From Dipteris shenzhenensis (taxonomy: Eukaryota > Polypodiophyta > Polypodiopsida > Gleicheniales): 64,000 nt of DNA. Both the position numbers and the translations under genes were made by a program. The DNA lies in NCBI GenBank assembly GCA_047967505.1, contig CM106540.1; one strand, written 5' to 3'. The notes beneath the pieces are model-generated. The model saw nothing but the letters and a program-made list of their open reading frames with translations, searched no databases and had not been told where the DNA came from. Below are positions 10,336 to 22,740 of this stretch, in pieces (within the stretch, counting starts at the first letter, position 1; every line of letters starts with the position of its first letter).

Positions 10336-11894
10336 CATGCACCTCTTAGCTTCCTACTCTTCCCAATCTTAATAATAGAGACCCTTATCACTTGCAAAGA
10401 GAGATGAAGAAAATATTTTCATGCAAAGAAAACCACAACATATTTTTTTCCTTGCTTCCCTTAGAGGAGAATGAATATGGTAACTTCCCAAGTGACATTG
10501 TAGTCCAGCATCGGGAGAAGAAAAGGATCTGCAGAGGCCATTATCTCACCAAGCTGGTCGATGCCACAAAGAAGAGCAATTCATTGTTGGAAGAAGATTT
10601 TTCGGCTCAACATGACATGAACTGATATATATCTAGGGACTTGAAGAGGCTGATTTGGCTGGATGGGTAAATTTCGAGGAAACTTGGCACCTCCTTCACA
10701 GAAGCCTCTAGAAATGGCTCAAAATCATTCTACAAACTACTAGAAAACACAAAGGTCTATAACTTTCACCAAAAAATTGATATTAAAAATTAAAGTACAC
10801 ACAATAATGTGCCTTGAAGTGAGCTTCATACTGATATAAGTTTCGTTTAAAATAGATAACTGATTGAAGAGATATGGATAGTTTACTAAAAGGGGGTAAA
10901 AATTACCATAGAAATAAATAGTCATACACACAGACTCATAACTTCCTGTCTTGGATCCAATGCAAGAAATTAATTACATGGGAGGAAGATCTTAAAGAGA
11001 GCTTCATGCTAATATAAGTTTCATCGAAAACAGATAACTAGTTGAAGAGGTATGGATAGTTTACTGAAAGGAGGTAAAAACTACCATAGAAATAAATAGT
11101 CATACATAGAGACTCACAACTTCTTGTCCTAGACCCAATGCAAGAAACTAATTACATGAGAGGGAGAGCTTAAAGAGAGCTTTGTGTTGCTATAAGTTTC
11201 ATTAAAATGGGACCATTGACGAGAAAGTTATAGGCCAAATACTGACAGGGGGTCTAACTGTTATATTAACTGCCATCTACCCATGCAGATTAAGCCTAAG
11301 CAAACTACTCCCTCAAGGCTCCACAATTATCAACGATCCAATACCCCTAGAATTTTTCTAAAAGAAAGGAAGAAGCCTGCATGATGTCTTGGGAAACGGA
11401 TGGACCATGTGTGCACAGTGAGTGGCCGAACAAGAACTACTTTAGAGACGAATAGAAAGAGAAAAGAACATAGGAATGGAGACTCAAGGAAAATGATAAA
11501 AAGTGACTTTCATTGCCATGAGAGTAAGACTCCACTCAAATACACTCAAAATACTACAAACACAAGGGAGAAGAAGAGGTTTCATACATACAAGAGGGAG
11601 CGGAAGCTCCAAGGCTACTCATAGAGAGAGAATAAACTAGAGAGAGATACTCAAGAGTCTACATAAGAGAATATCTACAAGAGGGAGAGAAGGCTCATGG
11701 AAGAGGCTTGAGGGGACTAGAGCTATAGCAACATGAGGCCTAATGGTGGAAGAGATGTTGAACAAGGGAGAGGAGGGCTCCTTTTATAGAGATTCTATCA
11801 CCCTCCTTCACCCATTTACAATTGCTGCTTGTAGATTCTTTTTCCCATCAATCACATAAACCCATATGTCACCATCCATGTCCTTTTTGGCTAC
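10336..11894 (-). mobile_element. Element B 3' LTR, distal part
   Basis: This is the outer three quarters of B's 3' LTR. It matches 31,781-33,324 (B's 5' LTR) base for base apart from scattered changes. A TATA box on the minus strand (tctataaaag) lies at 11,781-11,790. The LTR's last 31 bases, present in the other copy at 31,752-31,780, are missing here. The rest of this LTR is at 26,634-27,133, on the far side of element A. Confidence 0.8.
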
Positions 11895-14032
11895 TATGAC
11901 AACAAAAAATGATATTTTGTTTTGAAACCTATGGGAGGATTTGTGGGGCCTACAAGGTGACAAAAGCTAGCCATGGAGACAAAGAACCAAGAAGTGTGAT
12001 GGAGAAGTTGGTGGTGGGAGACAGCTCTTTGCGGCTACCCTTGTTGCAGCTTGTCAATATTTTCATATCGACTACTTTATTTCATGTAATCATTAATGTG
12101 GATTTGACACTAATTAGACTAATTAGTGAAAATGATTGTAAATGTGATTATGAGTGGAGTGCATCATTGTAACTACCATGGGTATGAATTATAAATACCT
12201 TGGTATAGGGATAGAATGGTTTGGGAGATGTGTTATTTGCTTTGTAATTTGAAAAATAGAAATGAGTCATGTATTTTGAGTAGGCCAGATGACTACATGG
12301 CCTCCATAATTTACTAAAATAATATGGAGATTGCATGCCAAGCACATGGAGGGCATGTGGAGGAGTGTGGAAGAGTGTAAAGTCAAGAGGAATCCTTCTA
12401 GAATTCCAAGGTGGTATATGGAGGATGTTGACATATGGGAAAGAGAGGGTCCCTATAGGCTCCAAGGGGAAAGACTCTTGACTTTCTCAATTTTTAAAGA
12501 GTCATGAGGATCTTGTGATGGGACACTTGTCAAAATGTGCCTAAAAGAACATTTGATGGTGACCCATGTCCTTATGTCACCAAGCAATGAAGGAATCTAC
12601 TGGCTGAAAATGTAACAAGGTGAAGAAGGGTGAGAATTGCTCTATAAAAGAGACCTCTCTCCTCCCTCTCCAGCATCTGGCTCTTCTCTTTGTAGTAAGG
12701 GGAAAGACTCTTGACTTTCTCAATTTTTAAAGAGTCATGAGGATCTTGTGATGGGACACTTGTCAAAATGTGCCTAAAAGAACATTTGATGGTGACCCAT
12801 GTCCTTATGTCACCAAGCGATGAAGGAATCTACTGGCTGAAAATGTAACAAGGTGAAGAAGGGTGAGAATTGCTCTATAAAAGAGACCTCTCTCCTCCCT
12901 CTCCAGCATCTGGCTCTTCTCTTTGTAGTTATGCCATCACTTGTATCTAGCTTTGCCTATCTCTTCCCTTCTCCCTAGAGCATTAGGCTCTCACTTTGTT
13001 TCCCTCTTCTTGCTTCTGATGTTTTAAATAAAGTTCATGCTTCTTTTTCCTCATCCTTCTTCCATTTCCTCTCTCCTCGATCTAAAGCTTAATGTACCCC
13101 CATGGGTGAGTCATTTCTAGATTTTTTTTAAGAGTATTCTCTACTCCCCTGGGCAACCGCGATTTGCCATGTATCTTGGAAGCTACTTCTCTGCTAAAGG
13201 AGATAGTTGCCCTTTCCATAACTATAGTCGGGTATGGACAGTTTTGACAGTCTTCTGTAAAATGGTCATAACTTTCTACTCCAAGCTCGATTTTAAATGA
13301 AACTTATATCAAAATCTTCATCTTTTCAAGATCTATCTATTGATTTATTCAGATATTTGTTCCATGTAGTAGAACAAAAGTTATTGTTGTCTGAATGGTC
13401 GGGTTTGTTGTTTGGAGTAGTTTTGAGAACCTTTCGTAAAACCATCATAACTTTCTGTTCCAAGCTCCCTTTTGAATGAAACTTATATCAGAATCTTTGT
13501 CTTTTCAAGATCTATCTATTGATGTATTCAAATATTTATTTCATTTATTACAATAAAAGTTATTGTTGTCTAAGTAGTCGGGTCTATTGTTTGAAGCAGT
13601 TTTGAGAACTTTTTGTAAAACCATCATAACCTTTTGTTCCAAGCTCCGTTTTGAATGAAACTGATATCAGAATCTTCATCTTTTTGAGATCTATGTTTCA
13701 TCCCAATCATCCCATTCAGCTAAATCAGCCTTTTTTAATTCACGCCTTTCACATCAGTTCACATTGTATTGAGTCAAAAGATGTTCTTCCAACAACGGCT
13801 CGCCCTTACTTTTGGGGCTGACTGATTAGCTCAAATCAATGCTTCCCCTCAACCTTACTTATTTCCAATGCTAGAGTACAACCTCACCTTTGACGTCTAT
13901 ATCTTTGTTTTGATCTGAGAAGATAGAGAGTGAGTGTCTCTTTAAGCTTCATCTAATGCCCAAATCTCTTCTCTCTTCTTCAATTTGTGGGTTAAGATGT
14001 GACCAAAACTAAACCCCCAGTTTTGTGTCACA
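11895..14032 (+). repeat. Element A 5' LTR
   Basis: It begins tatgacaac (the partner LTR has tgtgacaac, so TG has decayed to TA) and ends ttttgtgtcaca. It is about 240 bases longer than the 3' LTR because of an internal tandem duplication at 12,464-12,929. AATAAA occurs near 13,026. Divergence from the 3' LTR is clearly higher than in C1 or D, judged by eye. Confidence 0.9.
12464..12929 (+). repeat. 233-base tandem duplication carrying the LTR core promoter
   Basis: Units are 12,464-12,696 and 12,697-12,929, almost identical (one difference noticed, caagcaatg against caagcgatg). Each holds a TATA box, at 12,643-12,649 and 12,876-12,882. The 3' LTR has a single unit (TATA at 25,483-25,489), so the duplication arose after insertion. 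Confidence 0.9.
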
Positions 14033-14037
14033 TATTT

Positions 14038-14051
14038 TGATGGAGATGCCG
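14038..14051 (+). other. Primer binding site of element A (tRNA-Ala-like)
   Basis: tgatggagatgccg lies 5 bases after the LTR. With one change (tga for tgg) it is complementary to a tRNA 3' end of the form ...ATCTCCACCA, as in plant tRNA-Ala. Element B has the related tggtggagaggcc at the same place. Assignment is from memory of plant tRNA-Ala. Confidence 0.5.
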
Positions 14052-14156
14052 AGTAGGTTTTCTCTAGGATTTTCCTATCATAACCTCACGATTTCATCTT
14101 GTTTATAAGCAAATATTTTCCTCTTTGTGCTCATTTTCTATGCAAGATGTACAACA

Positions 14157-14945
14157 TTCTGGATAGTGTTCCATGGATCTGAAGGAGAAGACCTGAGGAG
14201 TTACCTTTAGGAATTCAATCAAGCATGTAGCTTGACTGGTTGGTCTATGAAGGAACGTGTTGAGATACTTTCAAATTTCTTGGAGGGTGTGGCCTTAACT
14301 TGGTATGAGGCCTTGCCAAAAGATATCAAGGATGATTGAGAAAGCTTGGTCGAGGCAATGAAGGAGAGATTTGGGACATTGGAGTTTCCAAATTCCTTGT
14401 TATTGCAGCTGGAGAAGATTTCCCAAAAGGAAGGAGAGTCAGTTTTGAACTTCGCTATGAGGTATGAGGATTTATTCATCAAGTATCAACAAGCTGCTTT
14501 GCATGTGGTTGAGTCTTCTTCGTCTTCTATGGGAGATTCTAAAGGTTCATTGGCAATGGAACATCTCAAGATGAGCAAATTTGTTTATGGTTTGGATTCT
14601 ACCTTGCGTGGAAAGGTTCTAAGCAAAAATCCCAGTAATTTCAAAGAGGCTCTTTGCATTGCTTTGAAGAAGGAGGCGGCCCATCAAATTGAGTCTACAT
14701 TTTAGCCATCTACAAGTGTCATGACTCCAGCACATCAGGTAGAGGTAGCCTCAACATCCCAGGTATTGCTCCCTCACTGGATCATAATATTGCACAATTG
14801 ATGGCAAAATTTGCTAATTTGAAGTGCACTTAGTGAATGCCAAGCCACTAGGGCTCCATGAACTGAGGATAAGCCTAGGGATAAAAGCAATGTTACCTAT
14901 TATGAATGTCAAGAGAAGGGACACTATCGTCCCGAATGTCCAAAA
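14157..14945 (+). pseudogene. Element A gag
   Basis: This is the retrotransposon gag core. GWSMKERVEILSNFLEGVAL, then TWYEALPKD, then EAMKERFGTLEFPNSLLLQL make up the usual helical capsid block. KMSKFVYGLDSTLRGKVLS follows. A zinc-knuckle region at 14,898-14,939 reads YYECQEKGHYRPEC: the first Cys of the CCHC motif has become Tyr, while element B keeps it. In-frame stops are TAG 14,208, TGA 14,337 and TAG 14,703; the first two replace Trp codons kept in B. Frameshifts lie near 14,760 and 14,830. There is no clear start codon near the primer site, and the ~700-base upstream coding part present in B is absent here. Confidence 0.85.
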
Positions 14946-15325
14946 TTGAAAAAAAGAGAAGACAAGAGTGTAGTACTCTTAGAAAGAACATGTTCAGAGG
15001 AGGAAGATGAGGAAGACTTTGATGCCATTGATGACAAGAAGTCGTAAAACTAGGAGTGATGAGGAAGAGGAGGAAGAGAAAGAATGGAAACATAAGAAGA
15101 AAAAATCATCCCGAAGAAAGCTTAGAAAATCTGATTTTCCTCTTGGACAAGGGACTCTTATTTATGATCTATTGACAGACCTTAGAGAGAAGACTGCACA
15201 AATCACATTTGGGTAGCTTTTGGCACTCTCTCCAAAACTTAGGAAGAAATGGAGTAAATTGGACAGCACTAGGGAGTCTAAGAAAAAGAAGAAAAAGGAT
15301 AATGGGACACCTATGGCACAAAAGG

Positions 15326-16046
15326 TAGACATAGATGTGGGAGATAATCTACCTATTGTTGATGTCATCATAGATGGCTAGACTATTTCTAATGCATACA
15401 TTGATGGGGGTGCATCGATAAATGTCATGAGTGAAAAGATAATGAAAGATGCTAATTTGAAGTTATCTTCTCTTAACTCTCCTTCTTGCATTAAGTTGGC
15501 TGATAATACAAGAGTAAAAACTCTAGGAGTTGTGAAGAATTTGGCAGTGGATGTCTGTGGAATTTCTGTACCTACAACATTTCACGTTATTCCTACAAAA
15601 CCAGATGCTAGGGCTTACCCATTGATCTTGGGAAGGCCTTGGCTCCGTCAAGTGAAGGCAGTACTAAAGTGGGAGACAGGTGATCTTATTCTCCAAGGAG
15701 GGAATAGGAAGGTCTGCTACAACATCAAGAGTCACCACAAGAAGGTGGCAAAGAAGGAAACTTCAACTTCCAATAGCTCAGAGTCTGAGTCATCCGATCA
15801 TGAGACAAGTGGCACCTCCGAGGAGTCCATCTCAAAAGGAGATGTGGAAAGAGTGGTGTTTGGTCTTTGCCTTAGTGTTGATTGGGGGGATAATCAAGGA
15901 AATGGAGCTTCAGAAGGAGAATCATCTTCAACCATGTATGAGCAAGTGGTGGATTGTACTAGTCTTCACCAACAAAATGAGATTCTTCTTTATGAGACTA
16001 TAACAGGTACTGAAAGAGATGAATACCTAGAAATGCTTGATGGGTT
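15326..16046 (+). pseudogene. Element A aspartic protease
   Basis: YIDGGASINVMSEK carries the active-site Asp (15,403-15,405) in a D-G-G-A-S setting, which some plant Ty3/gypsy lineages use instead of D-S/T-G. LILGRPWLR is the second conserved protease motif. The protease would cut the gag-pol polyprotein. A TAG at 15,379 replaces a Gln that element B keeps. Upstream (about 15,000-15,330) is a charged Glu/Lys linker with a further TAG at 15,214, again Gln in B. The acidic Ser-rich tail ends at the Copia C1 insertion point at 16,046. Confidence 0.85.
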
Positions 16047-16400
16047 TGTTGAGATATCGAGCTCCACTTGTGATATGCCAGGGTGACTGTTGTGCATTTA
16101 TGTCACTGACTTGTTAGCTGGAGATGCGGTTGGTACACCGCCCACAAATAATAGCTGGATGACAGCTATCCTTATCTACTCTAGTTTGTGGCTCAGTTAG
16201 TATGCCACCTTAGTTAGTTGAGTTTGGTTTGAGACCCACATATAGGGTTCTTCTATTTTCTTTGTACTAGAGTTCTTTTGGCTTTCACAACTAAGAAGAG
16301 GAAAATTGTTTTCAGGCTCCACCTTTGTGTGTATTCCCCCATTTGTGCATGTGAGAAAGTCGCAAGTGAGACTCCTTCCCTCTCTCCCACTATCTTCACA
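16047..16400 (+). repeat. Copia C1 5' LTR
   Basis: Starts tgttgagatatcgag and ends ctatcttcaca. The start has a short inverted motif (gatatcgag ... tgatatg). Confidence 0.97.
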
Positions 16401-16413
16401 TGGTATCAGAGCC
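16401..16413 (+). other. Primer binding site (tRNA-iMet) of C1
   Basis: tggtatcagagcc directly follows the 5' LTR and is the perfect plant initiator-Met tRNA site. Confidence 0.95.
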
Positions 16414-16916
16414 TTGTTCGTGGTAAGGAGCTCAAGAAAGCAAGCCAAGTTTGTGGTGTCCCAGTAAGAGGACTAGTGTTGCTTTCCTATTTCGAGTTTG
16501 GGAGCAAATCTCTGCAGGTAGCACAACCAAAAGTGCAAGAGTGCACTGTCTTAGATTGAGATGCCCTTCGCGGTGTGGCGAGAGCGCAGTATATGTTGCG
16601 GGCCCATTTCGAGGCCATTTCGGGGCCCGTTTTGAAGGTGGAAGTTCTTCGCAGGCACTCTAAAAAAGGCCCTGTTTTTTATGTGCGACCACTGCGCGAC
16701 TAGTCTCGGTGAAAAGTTGCCGCAGAAATTGCATCGTATGCCTGTGTGTAGAGATATTGGGAGTTGCATAATCATGCTTGTTGCCTGTTGATGCAAAATC
16801 GTCACAAGGAAGTGACTGTGTGGTGAAATACCACTTTCGTCAGTTTTGCAGATCTACCCGTGTGAGGCAAAAGCTGTGTTTTTTTGCAGTGACAAAATAT
16901 TTTGCAGTGCTCTGTA
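16414..16916 (+). other. Copia C1 untranslated leader
   Basis: About 500 bases between primer site and the gag start codon, with no conserved frame. A packaging signal would be expected here but cannot be recognised by eye. Confidence 0.6.
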
Positions 16917-19900
16917 ATGGCATCTGATTCTCTTTCATAGGTTGTCACTGAAAAGCTTGACAAGAACAACTTCCAGGCATGGAAGTTTAGAATGATGAAT
17001 TTCCTTATGGGAAAAGGCTATTGGGAGTTCATTACAGGAAATGAAGAAGAACCTGTTCTTCCTAATGTTCCCAGTCAACAGGAAATGCAGGCATTTAAAG
17101 GATGGCATGAGAGAGCCAGGAAAGTTATGTACTAGCTGTCTATCAGTATTTCAGACTCCATGATTGTGCATATTCAGGATGCAAGTACGCCAAAGGAGGC
17201 ATGGGATACTTTGGCAAAAATGTACAGCACAAATATGCAAGCCAAGAAAATGCAGCTCAAATAGGAGTTGCACAATGTGCAGAGAGAAAATTTGAGCATA
17301 AATGACTACCACATGAAAGTGAAGAAAATTGCAGATGCACTTGCTTCCATTGGGTCACCAGTGGAAGATGATGATCTAGTTTCTGTGATCTTGAATGGTC
17401 TAGGAAAGGATTATGCACAGTTCTGGACATCCATTGCCGTCCGTGAAAAAATTCCTGATTTTGAAGAGTTGTTTGCTCTTCTAATTTCTGAAGAGCAGAG
17501 AAATGGGGGTGCATCTTCTTCAGCAGGAACTTCAAAAGAAACTGTCTTCTACTCAAATGCTGGCAGAGGTAGAGGCAGAGGTAGAGGAGGCCAATCTGCA
17601 GGCCGTGGTAGAAATCAAAATATGCAGCAAACTCAAGAAAACCAGTCCTATGCAGGAGGACGTGGTAACTCTAGAGGCAAGGGGAGCCAAAGAGGCCGTG
17701 GTGGATGGCAGAGAGGCCAAAATGCAAACAGCAATGTTGAATGCTACTATTGTGGCAAAATGGGTCATATGGCTAAGGACTGCTATAAAAAGCAGAATGA
17801 CATTATGAATAGAAAATTGCAGCAAGGCAATTATGCATCTTCTAGTAGGCAGGGTGATGACAGAAATGAGCATCTGTTTATGGTGCAGCATATGACAAAT
17901 TCTGTGACAAGTGCAGAAGAAAGCAATGATGTGTGGTATGTTGACTCAGGTGCATCAAACCACATGACAGGTCATGCTGAATGGATGCAGGATGCAAGGA
18001 AAATGGAAAAACTAGGATTTGTGGAGACCGGTGATGATACTGCACATCCTATTGTGCAGATTGGCAAAATTCCTTTGTCTATGCAGGATGGGAAAAAGAA
18101 ATACTTGTCTAATGTATTTCATGTCCCGAACATCACCAAGAACCTGGTTTCTATTGGTCAGATGGTTGAGCAGGGCTTGCAGGTCAGATTTAATCCTCAT
18201 GGATGCTTTGTTGAGGATATGAAAAATAATGGTCGCTTGATAGCAAAAGGAAAGAAGAAGGGCAGGATGTTTACGTTGGATGCGGACATGCCTGAATTGA
18301 GTGCAGCAATGTTTGCACATGGGACCGGTGTAGTTGCAGATATTGATATCTGGCACAAACGCATTGGTCATGTTAATATACAGCGACTTAAATCAATGCA
18401 AGCCCAAAATACTATTGCAGGATTGCCTAAATTCAAGGTTGTAGAAATGCACAAGGTTTGTGAAGCCTATCAATTTGGGAAACAGGCAAGGAAACCTTTT
18501 CCTAGGCATGTTCAAGAGAGTAAAAAGCCATTGGAATTAATCCACTCTGATGTGTGGAGTACTAAAGCTGCATCTATTGGAGGGTGTCACTATTTTGTCA
18601 CATTTATTGATGACTTCAGCAGAAAACTTTGGGTGTATTTTACGAAAAAGAAAAGTGAAGTGTTTGGGCACTTCAAAGCTTTCAAAGCTATGGTTGAAAA
18701 AGAAACAGGCCTGCAAATAAAATGCCTAAGGTCAGATGGAGGGGGAGAGTACCTCTCAAATGAGTTTGCAAGGTTCTTGCAGGAGCATGGTATAAAGCAG
18801 CAATATTCATGCAGTCATACCCCACAGCAAAATGGAATTACAGAAAGGAAAAATAGGCATATTGGAGAGGTATCTCGGGCTATGCTAAATGAAAAAGATC
18901 TACCAGATTATTATTGGGCTGAAGTAGTTGCTACAGCAGTTTATATAATGAACAGGACTCCCACTGCAGTAATACATGGCATGATGCCTGAGGAGATGTA
19001 TACTGGTAGGAAACCAGATATTTCTCATTTGAAAATTTTTGGTTGCATTGCCTATGTCCATGTGCCAGATGAGTTGAGGTCCAAGTTGGATCCAAAAGCT
19101 GAGAAGTGCATCTTTATTGGTTATTCTCTGTAGCAGAAAGGGTATAGATACTATAACCCTTCTACACAAAAGTTCACAGTGAGCAGAGATGTTGTTTTTT
19201 ATGAGATGAGCAGCTGGTATAAACCAATAAATGTGATGATTGATGTAGATGCACAAAATGGTAATGCTGCACAGAATTCACAGCAGCAATCACAAAATAT
19301 CAGTGGACCTACAGTGTCGTCTAGCAGTGGTTCACATACTTCGCCATGGACAGGCAGATTGAGATCAGGAGAATCTCCTCAAAGCAATGCAGAGAGTGGT
19401 ATGCAGATATCACGAAAAGGAAAAGAGAAGGTAGATCAGCCCATGTGATGTGAATGCAGGTCATTCTTGTGTGGATGGTGAATCCAGTGGCTCAGAACAG
19501 AGCATTGATGATGAGTTGGGTATTCCTTCTGTTGTTACACCTGGAGTAAGGAAGACCAGGGATGTTTTGAGAGCACCTGGAAGTGAGCCTATTTTGCGCA
19601 GGTCTACCAGGGTTAGGTATCCTATGGATAGGCTGAAATATGATGGATTTACAGCCATTCACTATGCCTATATGGTTAAAGTGATACACGAACTAGAACC
19701 CACTTCTTTTGAGCAAGCCATGGGAAATGAAAAATGGGAGAAAGCCATGGATGAAGAAATGGATGCCTTGGATGCAAATGCTACATGGGAATTGGTGCCT
19801 TTGCCTAAAGATAAGAATGCAATTGGTTGTAAGTGGGTTTATAAGATCAAGCACAATGCAGATGGTTCTATGAATAGATACAAGGCAAGATTAGTTGTCA

Positions 19901-21279
19901 AGGGGTATGCACAGACATATGGCATTGATTATGAAGAAACTTTCAGCCCAGTTGCAAGGATGGCAACCGTAAGAGCAGCCATTGCTAAGGCTACATCAAA
20001 GGGATGGTCTTTACATCAGATGGATGTAAAGAATGCCTTCTTGCATGGTGATTTGCAAGAAGAGGTCTTTATGGAGCAGCCAGCAGGTTATGTTCATGCT
20101 ATTCATCCTAAGTTTGTTTGCAGGTTGAAGAAAGCCTTGTATGGCTTGAAGCAAGCACCTAGAGCATGGTCTGACAAGATAGGACAGTATCTTGTCACTA
20201 TTGGCTTTCAGATTTCCAAAGCAAATTTCTCACTCTATGTGAGAAAAACAGAGAAAGGGATTATGCTGCTGGTCATTTATGTTGATGATTTGATCATCAC
20301 AGGTGATAGTGATGAAGATATCCTTCATGTGAAAATGCTATTGAGGTAGAAGTTTGAGATGAAGGATTTGGGAGAGCTACGTTATTTCTTGGGCATTGAG
20401 GTGATTAGATCACCAAGTGGGATACAGCTCTTGTAGAGGCAGTATGGATTGGACATGTTGTCCAAATATGGGATGATAGGCTGTAAGCCTATTTGAGTTC
20501 CTTTGGAGCAGAATGTGAAGCTGAGCACAGATGCAGGTGAGCTTTTGGAAGACCCTACTATGTACAGACGCATAGTAGGAAGTTTGATTTATATGACTAT
20601 TACCAGGCCAGATCTAAGCTATGCTGTTGGATTGGTAAGTCAGTTTATGCAGGCTCCAAGGAAACTGCATTTGGATGCGGCTAGACGCATACTCAGGTAT
20701 GTGAAGTCCACATTGCAGCATGGACTATTTTATGAGGCTAGGGTTCAGATACAGTTGCATGGATACACTGATGCTGATTGGGCTGGTAGCATTTCTGATA
20801 GACGATCTCCCAGTGGATACGTGTTCTCTTTTGGGAGTGCTGCAGTCACTTGGAGTAGCAAGAAACAGCCTACAGTTGCCTTGTCGAGCACAGAGGCTGA
20901 GTACAGGGGTGCAGCTATGGCTGCATGTGAGGTAGCTTGGTTGCATAAGCTACTTTATGATATGCATCAGTCTACAGATGGGCCAGTTATCATTTATTGT
21001 GACAACATGAGCAGTATACACTTGGCAAAGAACCCAGTCTTTCATGCTAGAACAAAGCACATTGAGGTGCATTATCACTATGTGCGGGAGAAGGTTTTAC
21101 TAGGTCTTATTGATCTAGTTTATGTCAGCATAGAGGATCAGGTAGCTGACATATTCACAAAAGCATTGGGCGCAGAGAAGCTGCGCAAGTTCAGAGACCT
21201 GCTTGGTGTGCAGGAATTGGGATTGAGCTTGAGGGGGAGTGTTGAGATATCGAGCTCCACTCGCGATATGCCAGGGTGA
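16917..21279 (+). pseudogene. Copia C1 gag-pol polyprotein
   Basis: A single gag-pol frame starts at ATG 16,917 and ends at 21,279, inside the 3' LTR. In order: gag helices (KNNFQAWKFRMMNFL; ASTPKEAWDTLAKMY), Gly/Arg-rich spacer, zinc knuckle CYYCGKMGHMAKDC (17,742-17,783), protease DSGAS (17,943), and integrase. Integrase has its catalytic Asp 18,549, Asp 18,735 and Glu 18,843. Its HHCC zinc site has lost a Cys: CEAY, Tyr at 18,468. Reverse transcriptase carries YVDD (20,278-20,289), and RNase H follows (TDADWAG; SSTEAEY; YCDN). Stops are TAG at 16,938, 17,133, 17,262, 19,131, 20,347 and 20,434, and TGA at 20,494. A one-base insertion near 19,443 shifts the frame. Confidence 0.95.
21231..21239 (+). 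other. Polypurine tract of C1
   Basis: gagggggag directly precedes the 3' LTR; it primes plus-strand synthesis. Confidence 0.9.
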
Positions 21280-21593
21280 CTGTTGTGCATTTATGTCACC
21301 GACTTGTTAGCTGGAGATGCAGTTGGTACACCGCCCACAAATAATAGCTGGATGACAGCTATCCTTATCTACTCTAGTTTGTGGCTCAGTTAGTATGCCA
21401 CCTTAGTTAGTTGAGTTTGGTTTGAGACCCACATATAGGGTTCTTCTATTTTCTTTGTACTAGAGTTCTTTTGGCTTTCACAACTAAGAAGAGGAAAACT
21501 GTTTTCAGCCTCCACCTTTGTGTGTATTCCCCCATTTGTGCATGTGAGAAAGCCACAAGTGAGACTCCTTCCCTCTCTCCCACTATCTTCACA
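21240..21593 (+). repeat. Copia C1 3' LTR
   Basis: Same length as the 5' LTR; ends ctatcttcaca and is followed by the TSD gggtt. The gag-pol stop codon lies 40 bases inside it. Confidence 0.97.
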
Positions 21594-22740
21594 GGGTTTC
21601 CTAATCTGTTTGCAAATAGTTACTCACAGGTGTGCCAAGTTACCTTACTGGAGCTCAAAATTGACTTGAAGCCTCAAAGCAAGCCAGTGGTGCAATGGCT
21701 TAGACGGTTGGGAGTGGTACAAGTAGAAGTGCTCAGGAAGGAGGTAACTAACTTGCTCCAAGTTGGATTTATTTTTCTAGCTAAGAATTCAGAGTGGGTT
21801 TCTCTAGTGGTGGTTACTCCTAAGAAAGGAAAGAAATGGCATGTTTTTGTGGACTTTCACCCTTTGAATGCATGCACAAAGAGGGATTATTTTCCTCTAC
21901 CATTTTAGGATGAGATATTGGATCAAGTTGCAAGCCATGAAATATATTCAGTATGTGATGGGTACTCCGGATACTTCCAAATTTGGATTTGTGAGGAAGA
22001 TCAAAGGAAGACTTCATGTGTTACACCATGGGGGGTGTATGCATATAGGGTGATGCCATTTGGTTTAACTAATGCACCAGCAACTTTCCAACATTTCATG
22101 AGCTAGATATTTGTAGCCTACTTGGGAAAGTTCATAAGAATGTTTTTGGATGATTTTTGCATTTATTCAAGCCGTGTGGATCACTTGGAAAAGTTGAGGA
22201 TTGCATTGAAAAGTATTGATGATGCAAAAGGTTGCCTTAATCCTGCAAAATGTCGTTTGGCTAGGAAGAAGGTGGCTTTGTTAGGACATGTTATCTCGAA
22301 GGAAGGCATAGAAATGGATCTTGAGAAGGTACAAGCAATCATGGCCCTTCCGCCACCTAGTAATGTCAAAGAGGTGAGGGGCATTTTGGGTAAAACAAAG
22401 TATTACCAGTGCTTTGTTGATATGTTTTCTAAAAAGATGTATCCTATAAATTTATTGACAAAGAAAAATGTATCTTTCCAATGGGGACTAGAGCAAGATA
22501 AGGCATTTTGTTTGCTTAAGGAATGAATGAGCCAAAGGCCAATTATGCAGCCTCTTAGGTGGGAGGTTGATTTTCATGTGAATCCAAGTGTGTCAACTCA
22601 TTCAATGGGAGCTATACTACTTCAGAAGGGTGAGCAAGGATGCATGCAACCAGTGTATTATGCAAGTCAGCAACTTAGGGAGGCTGAGGAGAGGTATAGT
22701 GAAATGGAGAAAGAAGATTTATCTTTGGTCTTGCAATGAA
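21594..22740 (+). pseudogene. Element A reverse transcriptase and first RNase H
   Basis: The frame resumes after C1. KKEVTNLL-like lead-in, VVTPKKGKKWHVFVDFHPLN, and [13 protein letters not shown] are classic Ty3/gypsy reverse transcriptase blocks. The catalytic box is FLDD at 22,143-22,154. LLGHVISKEGIEMDLEKVQA is the thumb. WEVDFHVNPSVSTHSMGAIL with YYASQQL and RYSEMEKE is the gypsy RNase H, but the usual catalytic Asp of the D-A-S-x-x-G motif is replaced (HVNPS). Stops are TAG 21,906 and TAG 22,104, both Gln in element B, and TGA 22,524. A frameshift near 22,735 leads into the next part. Confidence 0.9.

Larger units (their letters stand above)
16047..21593 (+). mobile_element. Copia element C1 (complete, nested in A)
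   Basis: Both LTRs are 354 bases (16,047-16,400 and 21,240-21,593) and differ at 8 positions by my count (about 97.7% identical), seven of them transitions. The target duplication gggtt lies at 16,042-16,046 and 21,594-21,598. A tRNA-iMet primer site, one long gag-pol frame and a polypurine tract are all present. Seven stops and one frameshift break the coding region, so this copy is dead although young compared with A. Confidence 0.97.

Noticed and set aside
16938-20496. Alternative genetic code or RNA editing to explain recurrent TAG in C1
   Set aside because: The same elements also have frameshifts and TGA stops, and host PPR 2 uses normal codons; decay of a methylated repeat is simpler. 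Plant C-to-U editing acts in organelles and would make stops or remove the reverse change, not restore TAG to CAG in the nucleus.
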